Shown here piece by piece: positions 52,176-59,188 of a DNA stretch of 64,000 nt. Positions within the stretch are counted from its first letter, which is position 1; each line of letters starts with the position of its first letter. Made by a program: the position numbers and the translations under genes. The notes under the pieces were generated by a model. It made no database searches, was not told where the DNA came from, and worked only from the letters and a program-made list of their open reading frames with translations. The DNA is taken from assembly GCF_001718835.1 (NCBI RefSeq), contig NZ_CP013443.1, positions 2,790,001 through 2,854,000 on the forward strand, read 5' to 3'. This DNA comes from Burkholderia cepacia (lineage in GTDB: Bacteria; Pseudomonadota; Gammaproteobacteria; Burkholderiales; Burkholderiaceae).

Positions 52176-53004
52176 GCAGTGCCAGGTTCTCGTTAAGCTG
52201 GCTATCCACCGGCGGGAAGCTCGGCGCATCCCAGTTCATCACCCACACGCTCTTCTGCGGGTTCGCCTGCAGGTAGTCGAGCGCCGCGTTCAGCGAGGTA
52301 AAGCCCGCGTTGGGGCCGCCGGGCGTCACACGCACATCGGGCGGGGTGTCCTTGCTCCAGAGATTCGGGGACCAGACGTTGCCAATATTGAACTCGCTGA
52401 CAATCTCGCGGCGCACATATTCCCGGGCTTCGTCGGGATCGAGGCGGCCAGCGGGAATCGCGTATTCGAGGTGGATGCCAGCCAGTTCACGCCACTGTCT
52501 TTTGTCCTCCGGTGCGACCGTGTAGAAGTATTTTTTATTCATCACATACCGTTCGCCGAAGATCTTGAAAATCGTTTCGATGTACTTGTGATGGTAGCCC
52601 TTGAAGGTTTCCGATCCGCGGCCACCGCTAACCAACCCGATCGACTGGAGCGTCGCGAAGCGCTTGGGGTTAGTGCGCACCATGTCATCGTTACGGTTCG
52701 GCTTGACAAGCCCCATCGTCCAGAGGATCTGCCACTCGGTCGGATAATCGCGCCGCTGCAGCGGGTTCAGCCATTCGAGCCCTACCACCTGCACTACGAA
52801 TGGCTTGCCCGTGGCTGTGGCTGCTGCCGTCGATGCGTTCTCGCGAGGCGTGGCTGCCTGCGCCCGCCCGGACACCAACGCCGTCGCCAGCACGAACACA
52901 GCGAACGCCAGCAGGGCCGGCAGCATCACCAGTCGTTTCATTACCTCTCCCATTGTCCACCCGTCGGGCAGCGCCCGGCTTCCGTTTGCTGTCAGCATCC
53001 ACAT
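51601..53004 (-). CDS. DUF2875 protein (Tla3-type), second copy with altered N-terminus
   Basis: A 467-aa protein if started at the ATG at 53004; a start at 52941 (MKRLVMLPALLAF, GGGAG upstream) gives 446 aa beginning with a clean signal-like helix. The body matches copy 1 at 55303-56787: VVGLEWLNPLQRRDYPTEWQ, ERYVMNKKYFYTVAPEDKRQ, SVWVMNWDAPSFPPVDSQLN and the identical C-terminus YDEQYRQQGYSW. DUF2875 includes Tla3, the adaptor that helps load the Tle3 lipase onto VgrG2b in Pseudomonas. The first 23 residues of copy 1 are replaced by sequence derived from a fragment of tle3, so the tle3 coupling is lost. Confidence 0.82.
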   Translation of the reverse strand: MWMLTANGSRALPDGWTMGEVMKRLVMLPALLAFAVFVLATALVSGRAQAATPRENASTAAATATGKPFVVQVVGLEWLNPLQRRDYPTEWQILWTMGLVKPNRNDDMVRTNPKRFATLQSIGLVSGGRGSETFKGYHHKYIETIFKIFGERYVMNKKYFYTVAPEDKRQWRELAGIHLEYAIPAGRLDPDEAREYVRREIVSEFNIGNVWSPNLWSKDTPPDVRVTPGGPNAGFTSLNAALDYLQANPQKSVWVMNWDAPSFPPVDSQLNENLALLILAGPDMKTERAPLAWIGKAATGNVHDFEAKAGTTRAVEAWKATIAAAAQNANVPVTDLNYVIHDAGKGNDTSSSRIGTLGRTLTETLPEFDFQKQTFNTPGLLGEMGAGTALTDVVLAIGRANHLGEHVLVAGTTDAEHPVAVVVKPPQQVVPIDAGADWFRARGESNAYLPWWGRRYDEQYRQQGYSW

Positions 53005-53021
53005 CACTTCTGCGCCCAAAA

Positions 53022-53072
53022 TCGCCGACCTTCCAGTTCGTCGCGAACACGCGCTGCGTAAAGATGCCCTGT
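53022..53072 (-). pseudogene. 51-bp fragment of the Tle3-like gene
   Basis: Matches 57868-57918 at 48 of 51 positions and on the minus strand encodes part of GIFTQRVFATNW. It begins immediately after the tssF stop codon (53075-53073) and runs into the second DUF2875 gene. It marks the breakpoint of a deleted tle3 copy. Confidence 0.85.
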
Positions 53073-54932
53073 TCAAAGTGCCGGGATGCCGCCGGGCATC
53101 AACCGGCCACGCACCAGCACCGAGCCGTTCTGCGCCGACAGCATCACGAGCTGCGCAAAGCTGTGTGCGGGGGCATAGCGCACGAACACGCTTTCGAGCA
53201 CGCGCGCGAATGTGTCGATCGACAGGCCTGCCAGCGCCTGTTCGTCGACGGTCAGCTTCACCCTCAGCCCCCGCACCAGCCGCGGCGCGGGAACCGTCAT
53301 CCACTCCAGCACTTCGTCGCGGCACAGCCCCACGATGCCGTCGATCTGCCGCAGCGCCTGCTGCCGGCCGTCCGGAACATGCTGCCGGAGCAGATCCTTC
53401 AGCGCGGGCAGGCCGCTCTGATCCAGACTGAACGGCCCGGCGGACATCATCGACAGCAGCGCCCAGTGCCGGCCCCTCTCCCTGGGTCCGGACGTACTGG
53501 CCGTCGGCCGCACCAGCATCGCGATCCGCCCTACCAGCGCCTTGTCGCCATAGACCAGATCTCCCTCCGCTGCGCCGTGCACAAGCGACGCCGGCCGGTT
53601 GCCGTTCGTGCATCGCAGGTCGGCATCGATCTGTTCGCCATCGTCCAGCTCGACCGGCAGGCCATCCATACCGACGAAGGACAGCAGCGTGTCCTGCCCG
53701 GCCACGAACCGCGACAGCCGCGCGTCGCGCTCCGCGAGCCAGAAGAACGGCACCGGGCCACGTTCATCCCCATACTGCGGTGCGTTGTGATGGGAAAGCG
53801 AGTCATACGGCGGGACGGGCGCAACCGTCGTGCCACTGTCCGTCTGTCTCGTCAGGCGCACCGCATCGACCGCATAGACCTGCGCCTGCTCCGGCTTCAG
53901 CGTCTGCGGCACAAGCGGATAGACCGGCTGCTTCATTTCCTCGAAGAGCACCGGGGCGGCCGGACAGGGAAACAGGTTGATGACCGGGGTGCACGACAGC
54001 AGGAAGTTCGCTGCGGACAGGTCGCTCATGGCGACGGCGGGCGCGGACTCCTGATGCAGGCCGCTGATGGGCACATGCAACGTGAGCCGTCCGCATGGCC
54101 CCGCCGCGCGCAGCAGCAGTGCGAGATCGATGTCGAGAAACTCGAACTTCTGCGGGAAGGCGAAGTATTCGAACAGCAGCCGGAACGACGCCTCCAGATC
54201 CCGTTGGCTGCCTGTCAGCAGCGCCTCGTCGTCGTGAAAGCCGACGGGCGAGACAGGTACCGCGGGCAGTGCAACCCAACGCCCGTTGCCCTCCGCCTCG
54301 ACGAACGACACCGACGCGCGCTGCAGCAGCGCGTCGATAAGCGCCGCGACGGTCGACTGTGGCCCGTTGACGAAGACCCGTGCTGTCGCCGGCGCAACAC
54401 CGCTCAGGTGCATCCCGGCCGTGGCCGTCGCGAACGTCAGCGAGATCACCGCGGTCGTGCCGGACGGCAGCCGCACGCTGGCGGGCGCGGACGAGAATGG
54501 GCTGTAGCGTGCGCCTTCTATCCGCAGCGGCGAGAGCGTAACGTCGTATGCCGTCCTGAACGGATATTCACCGGTCCGCGTTTTCACTTCCGTGCCACGG
54601 CGGAGCACGGCGGGCTGCGTCAGGCGCTGTGTCGCGCCACTGCCTTCGACGCGAGCGATCGAGCACGACGGGAACGGCCGCAGGTAGTCCGGGTAGGTGA
54701 TTTCGAGCAGGGATTCCGTGAATTCGGCGTAGTCGTCGTCGAGCTTTGCACCGATACGTGCGTTCTGCAGCGCCGCCTGCTGGATGAGACGCTCGACGTG
54801 CGGGTCTTCCGAGTGCTGGCCCGAGATCAACAGGCGCGCCGCCTGCTTCGGATAGCGCCGGGCGAACTCGCTGAGCGAACCGCGCAGCAGCGCCAGTTCG
54901 CGCTCATAGTGGGGGAGCAGGTTGTCATCCAT
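53073..54932 (-). CDS. tssF: T6SS baseplate subunit TssF (orphan, full length)
   Basis: A 619-aa protein, normal size for TssF/VasA. The N-terminus MDDNLLPHYERELALLRGSL, then DPHVERLIQQAALQNARIGA, KLDDDYAEFTESLLEITYPD and YLRPFPSCSIARV are the family hallmarks. The middle contains FPQKFEFLDIDLALLLR and INLFPCPAAPVLFEEMK, and the end (GSVLVRGRLMPGGIPAL) reaches the usual C-terminus. TssF forms the baseplate wedge with TssG and TssE around VgrG. No tssG, tssE or other structural gene follows here, unlike a standard T6SS cluster. The gene lies 83 bp downstream of PAAR, and its stop codon touches the tle3 scar. Confidence 0.93.
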   Translation of the reverse strand: MDDNLLPHYERELALLRGSLSEFARRYPKQAARLLISGQHSEDPHVERLIQQAALQNARIGAKLDDDYAEFTESLLEITYPDYLRPFPSCSIARVEGSGATQRLTQPAVLRRGTEVKTRTGEYPFRTAYDVTLSPLRIEGARYSPFSSAPASVRLPSGTTAVISLTFATATAGMHLSGVAPATARVFVNGPQSTVAALIDALLQRASVSFVEAEGNGRWVALPAVPVSPVGFHDDEALLTGSQRDLEASFRLLFEYFAFPQKFEFLDIDLALLLRAAGPCGRLTLHVPISGLHQESAPAVAMSDLSAANFLLSCTPVINLFPCPAAPVLFEEMKQPVYPLVPQTLKPEQAQVYAVDAVRLTRQTDSGTTVAPVPPYDSLSHHNAPQYGDERGPVPFFWLAERDARLSRFVAGQDTLLSFVGMDGLPVELDDGEQIDADLRCTNGNRPASLVHGAAEGDLVYGDKALVGRIAMLVRPTASTSGPRERGRHWALLSMMSAGPFSLDQSGLPALKDLLRQHVPDGRQQALRQIDGIVGLCRDEVLEWMTVPAPRLVRGLRVKLTVDEQALAGLSIDTFARVLESVFVRYAPAHSFAQLVMLSAQNGSVLVRGRLMPGGIPAL

Positions 54933-55015
54933 GCAGCAGGAACAAGAACGGACGTATCAAATGAATGCGGGCGGTAGAAAACCGCCCGCGGGAAGATCGG
55001 GAATACGCCGGCGCG

Positions 55016-55279
55016 TCAGGTACGCCCGGACGACGACAGGCTCGAAATCAGCGTCGCGCCGCATGACGTCTTGTGACCATCGAACGCGGCCGGCTTGCCT
55101 TCGACGATGAAGTCGGAATCGCCCTCTGCGATCACGCAGTTCTGGTGTCCGTCCATCGGACAGACGCACTGGTCGCCGAGCCGCGCGACCGGGCGGTCCA
55201 TGACCTTGCTCATTGCGCTGCCCGTCGTGACCTTGCCGCCATGACTCGTCGCATCGCCTACCCGGATGATTCCGCGCAT
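55016..55279 (-). CDS. PAAR-domain spike-tip protein
   Basis: An 87-aa protein made of a single PAAR domain: MRGIIRVGDATSHGGKVTTG, ARLGDQCVCPMDGHQNC and the late GKPAAFDGHKTSCGATLIS. The Cys and His residues in the second and third segments would bind the apical zinc. PAAR caps the VgrG trimer and sharpens the T6SS spike. It lies 23 bp downstream of the first DUF2875 gene and upstream of tssF. Confidence 0.93.
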   Translation of the reverse strand: MRGIIRVGDATSHGGKVTTGSAMSKVMDRPVARLGDQCVCPMDGHQNCVIAEGDSDFIVEGKPAAFDGHKTSCGATLISSLSSSGRT

Positions 55280-55877
55280 TGCGTCCGTCCTTGTTCCGTC
55301 GTTTACCAGGAATAGCCCTGCTGCCGGTATTGCTCGTCATAGCGCCGTCCCCACCACGGCAGGTACGCATTGCTTTCGCCCCGCGCCCGGAACCAGTCTG
55401 CGCCTGCGTCGATCGGCACCACCTGCTGCGGCGGCTTCACCACCACCGCCACCGGATGCTCGGCATCCGTCGTGCCCGCCACCAGTACATGCTCGCCCAG
55501 ATGGTTCGCGCGGCCGATTGCCAATACCACGTCGGTCAGCGCTGTACCCGCGCCCATCTCGCCGAGCAGCCCCGGCGTGTTGAAGGTCTGCTTCTGGAAG
55601 TCGAATTCCGGCAGCGTCTCGGTCAGCGTGCGGCCCAGTGTGCCAATTCGCGACGACGAGGTATCGTTGCCCTTGCCTGCGTCGTGGATCACGTAGTTGA
55701 GGTCCGTCACCGGTACGTTCGCGTTCTGCGCAGCAGCGGCAATCGTGGCCTTCCATGCCTCGACGGCGCGCGTCGTTCCGGCCTTCGCCTCGAAGTCGTG
55801 CACGTTGCCCGTCGCAGCCTTGCCGATCCAGGCGAGCGGGGCGCGCTCGGTTTTCATGTCCGGGCCGGCAAGGATCA
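55254..55877. repeat. Near-identical repeat, copy B (3' half of DUF2875 gene plus PAAR gene start)
   Basis: Partner of 51552-52175. It covers the C-terminal half of DUF2875 copy 1, the 23-bp spacer and the first codons of the PAAR gene. Confidence 0.85.
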
Positions 55878-56787
55878 ATAGCACCATGTTTTCATTGAGT
55901 TGCCCGTCCTTCGGCGGAAAACTCGGTGCATCCCAGTTCATCACCCACACGCTCTTCTGCGGGTTCGCCTGCAGGTAGTCGAGCGCCGCGTTCAGCGAGG
56001 TAAAGCCCGCGTTGGGGCCGCCGGGCGTCACACGCACATCGGGCGGGGTGTCCTTGCTCCAGAGATTCGGGGACCAGACGTTGCCGATATTGAACTCGCT
56101 GGCAATTTCATTGCGCAGATAGTCGTGTGCCTTAGCAGGGTCAAGGCGACCAGCCGGGAAGGCAAACTCGACGCGGATACCCGCCAGTTCACGCCACTGC
56201 CTTTTGTCCTCCGGTGCGACCGTGTAGAAGTATTTTTTATTCATCACGTACCGTTCGCCGAACAACAGCATAAGCGTATCGACATACTTCTCGTAAAAGC
56301 CCTTGAAGGTTTCCGATCCCCGGACGCCGCTAACAAGTGCCCCAATCGATTGGAGCGTCGCAAAGCTCTTCGGATCAGTCCGTACCATATCGTCATTGCG
56401 GTTCGGCTTGACGAGCCCCATTGTCCAGAGAATCTGCCACTCCGTCGGATAATCGCGCCGCTGCAGCGGGTTCAGCCATTCGAGCCCCACCACCTGCGCA
56501 ACGAACGGCTTACCCGTGGTTGTCGCTGCTGCTGCCGTCGATGCGGTCTCGCGAGGCGTGGCTGCCTGCGCACGCCCGGACACCAACGCCGTCGCCAGCA
56601 CGAACACCACAAACGCCAGCAGGGCCGGCAGCATCACCAGTCGTTTCATTACCTCTCCCATTGTCCAGCCGTCGGGCATCGCCCGGCTTCCGTTTACTGT
56701 CAGCATCCACATCACCAGGGCGGCCGCAATCATCGCGCCTACCGCCAGTCCCGCCCGACGCGGCCACGTTTCAAGCAGCGTGCTCAT
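55303..56787 (-). CDS. DUF2875 protein (Tla3-type adaptor), first copy
   Basis: A 494-aa protein. Two hydrophobic segments lie at the N-terminus (GLAVGAMIAAALVMWML, about 13-29, and LVMLPALLAFVVFVLATALV, about 50-69), followed by the DUF2875 body with VVGLEWLNPLQRRDYPTEWQ, NIGNVWSPNLWSKDTPPDVR and YLPWWGRRYDEQYRQQGYSW. The ATG overlaps the stop of the Tle3-like gene (ATGA), so the two are translationally coupled; this fixes the start. In Pseudomonas the tla3 gene (DUF2875) adjoins tle3 and vgrG2b, and its product is needed to recruit the lipase. An immunity role is an alternative here because of the membrane segments and the gene duplication. Confidence 0.87.
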   Translation of the reverse strand: MSTLLETWPRRAGLAVGAMIAAALVMWMLTVNGSRAMPDGWTMGEVMKRLVMLPALLAFVVFVLATALVSGRAQAATPRETASTAAAATTTGKPFVAQVVGLEWLNPLQRRDYPTEWQILWTMGLVKPNRNDDMVRTDPKSFATLQSIGALVSGVRGSETFKGFYEKYVDTLMLLFGERYVMNKKYFYTVAPEDKRQWRELAGIRVEFAFPAGRLDPAKAHDYLRNEIASEFNIGNVWSPNLWSKDTPPDVRVTPGGPNAGFTSLNAALDYLQANPQKSVWVMNWDAPSFPPKDGQLNENMVLLILAGPDMKTERAPLAWIGKAATGNVHDFEAKAGTTRAVEAWKATIAAAAQNANVPVTDLNYVIHDAGKGNDTSSSRIGTLGRTLTETLPEFDFQKQTFNTPGLLGEMGAGTALTDVVLAIGRANHLGEHVLVAGTTDAEHPVAVVVKPPQQVVPIDAGADWFRARGESNAYLPWWGRRYDEQYRQQGYSW

Positions 56788-59162
56788 ACTAGTGCCCTCG
56801 CCGCCAGATAAAGTGAACCCTCACGGTGATCCTCGATGCCATCGGGAATTTTGGCTTCGTCAACACGGTGCGCCCATTCGTAAAGCGACGCTTCGCCTGT
56901 CATCCCCTTATCATTCGGCACGTCTTTCATCGTCCCATCCGTGAAATACCTGGTGTATTTCCAGGCTGGATTGTCTTTATCCACGCCCTTCCACATCCGC
57001 CAGTCCGCCTCGATGCGTAGCGCCTTCCAGTCGTCCGCCGACAGATGACACACCCCGATCGCCACGTCATAGGCCAGCGCCTTCTGCGCGTGATCCGGGT
57101 TGGTCATCGTGGTCGAGTGATTCGTCGGGTTGTTGCGCTGGCCATCGATCAGGATCTTGGATATCCTGCTCTTATGCCAGGCGCTGTAGTCAGCGGATGC
57201 ATCCGCAGGATTGTCCTCCCCTACCACCTTGCCATCGGCATTCACCCAGTCGGCCGGCGCAGAACTCAAAATCTGCACTTCGCGGCGCGCCTCCTGGCGC
57301 AGGACCGCATGATCCTCATACCGCTGCGCCGCCTCGCTCTGCTCCGTGCCCTGTGCGTCCGTGGCCGCTGCGTCTTCCCCGTTGCCCAGTTTCGAAGTAT
57401 CTACCTTGTACGAATCGTACGGATCGTTCTCACTCCTGTCGGCCGCGCTCTTGCCTGCATTGCGTGCCGCCGACGGCGGGTCATAGCTCTCGTTGAATTG
57501 ACTTGTAACCTTTGTGCCATCGAGGCCTTCCAGTTCGATCGCCTTCATCGGACGGCCGTACTTGATCGTCTGCGGCGCGAACGGTTCGTCGAGCCGCGGC
57601 GCCTCCAGCGGCACTTCCCATGTCTTGTTGGGCCCGATCCTCGGTGGCGGCTCGTTCACCCGCATATCCAACAGCAAGAGTCCAACCTTGAGGAAGGGTG
57701 CCGCGACGGCCGCGCCGAACACTCCCGGCAAAGAATGGTCTCCACGCAACTCTCTCACCAGCCCGTATTCCGCTTTCGACGACGCCGGGTAGAAGAAGTC
57801 CTTGTCATTCTTCCTTACCGACGCCCGCCAGTCGTGATCCCAGTAGTTGTACATCTTGAGAGACTCTTCGCCGACCACCCAGTTTGTCGCGAACACGCGC
57901 TGCGTAAAGATGCCCTGTCCCTTGGCCGCATCGATTTCTTTAGCACTCATCCCGCGCCAGCCAATCCCCTGCACCGGAGTCGCCGAAATCACCTGATCGT
58001 GCGGACAGCAGTACAGCGTCACACGCCCGTAGGTCTTGTAATTGTGTTCACCGATTTTCAGCCCGTGGTCTTTGCGGTCGCTCTCGGCCTTGTACGGCTT
58101 GCCGCCCTTCGTCGGCGAAGGCTGGTCATTTTCCATCTCCCGATTGATCGCGTCCGGAGCCAGCTCGTTATCCGCCTGCCTGCCGATGATCTGGAAAAAG
58201 TTCGCCAGGGTTTGGATGCGCGAGTTGTACGTCTGCCGGCCATGCTCGCCCTTCGGGTCCTTGTTCTTGCGCTGCGACCAGTTGTCAAGCGCGTTCGTTG
58301 CAACGACGCTGTACGGCGCACTGGCCAGCACGTAGGTATCCGCCACGCACTTACCCGTCTTGCCGTGGGGGTCCTTCACGGATGTCATCTTGCTGCCGAA
58401 GAACGCCGCGGTCATGCCGACCATGTTCCCCTGGCTATGACAGACGACGGTAATCGGCACATCGGCCTGCTTCTCCCGGATCGAGCGGATCAGGTTGGCC
58501 AGCCGCAGTGCGGCCAGGACCATGTATGCGCGCGGCGGCGTCGCATAGACGAGGCGATCCGTTGAGTTCATCCCCTGGACGGTCAGGAAGCCAAATACCC
58601 GGTCGTCGAGCCCCTTTGCCCATAGGTCGGCAAGGGAGCTGCAGCCGTTCGCAAACGGGCCGCCACCCCAGTAGTTCTGCTCGTTCAGGAAGACGTTGGC
58701 GCCGTAAAGCTTCAACTCGTCCTTGCTCGCCTTGTAGCCCCAGCGAAAGTGGATGACGGGCGAGAACGATGGATCATCCTTCACGTAGGTGTCGGGAAGG
58801 AGCTTGGGATTGAGATACCCGTCCGGCGTCAGGCTTTCCGTATATTGCACGGGCGACATCTGCCCGCCCTCGACGCCCTTGTACGTCATCTGGTCGTCGA
58901 GCCGCCCGAGCCGCCGGTTCAGGCCACGGCACAGGCCTTCCTCGGCAGCCGTAAACCACTCGCCTTCCGAGTTCACGCCGTGGACAAAGATGACGACGCC
59001 CGGCAACGGCATCTGTTTGGGGCAAACATAGTCGCTGTTGCTGAAAAGCTTGATGCCCTGCCCGCTGCCGACCTGGATGCGTGGCGACGATCCCGCACCG
59101 CCGGCCGCATCGGTCGCGGCGCCTGCCTGCGGCGCCGATGGATCAAGAGAGGAATCGGTCAT
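56784..59162 (-). CDS. tle3: Tle3-like T6SS lipase effector (alpha/beta hydrolase with DUF3274)
   Basis: A 792-aa protein without a signal peptide. An alpha/beta-hydrolase core begins near residue 53: VVIFVHGVNSEGEWF gives the oxyanion strand and VTVVCHSQGNMVGM-like VVCHSQGNMVGM places the nucleophile at Ser243 (GxSxG with Cys in the first position). YCCPHDQVISATPVQGIGWRG is the acid/His-proximal region, and the C-terminal part (about 590-780) matches DUF3274. Tle3 enzymes are phospholipases delivered to the target periplasm. The gene lies 26 bp after vgrG, with an AGGGA site before its ATG, and overlaps the DUF2875 start. I see no recognisable tli3 immunity gene between vgrG and this gene. 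Confidence 0.88.
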   Translation of the reverse strand: MTDSSLDPSAPQAGAATDAAGGAGSSPRIQVGSGQGIKLFSNSDYVCPKQMPLPGVVIFVHGVNSEGEWFTAAEEGLCRGLNRRLGRLDDQMTYKGVEGGQMSPVQYTESLTPDGYLNPKLLPDTYVKDDPSFSPVIHFRWGYKASKDELKLYGANVFLNEQNYWGGGPFANGCSSLADLWAKGLDDRVFGFLTVQGMNSTDRLVYATPPRAYMVLAALRLANLIRSIREKQADVPITVVCHSQGNMVGMTAAFFGSKMTSVKDPHGKTGKCVADTYVLASAPYSVVATNALDNWSQRKNKDPKGEHGRQTYNSRIQTLANFFQIIGRQADNELAPDAINREMENDQPSPTKGGKPYKAESDRKDHGLKIGEHNYKTYGRVTLYCCPHDQVISATPVQGIGWRGMSAKEIDAAKGQGIFTQRVFATNWVVGEESLKMYNYWDHDWRASVRKNDKDFFYPASSKAEYGLVRELRGDHSLPGVFGAAVAAPFLKVGLLLLDMRVNEPPPRIGPNKTWEVPLEAPRLDEPFAPQTIKYGRPMKAIELEGLDGTKVTSQFNESYDPPSAARNAGKSAADRSENDPYDSYKVDTSKLGNGEDAAATDAQGTEQSEAAQRYEDHAVLRQEARREVQILSSAPADWVNADGKVVGEDNPADASADYSAWHKSRISKILIDGQRNNPTNHSTTMTNPDHAQKALAYDVAIGVCHLSADDWKALRIEADWRMWKGVDKDNPAWKYTRYFTDGTMKDVPNDKGMTGEASLYEWAHRVDEAKIPDGIEDHREGSLYLAARALV

Positions 59163-59188
59163 GTTCCCTGAGTCTTCCCGTATTCAGT

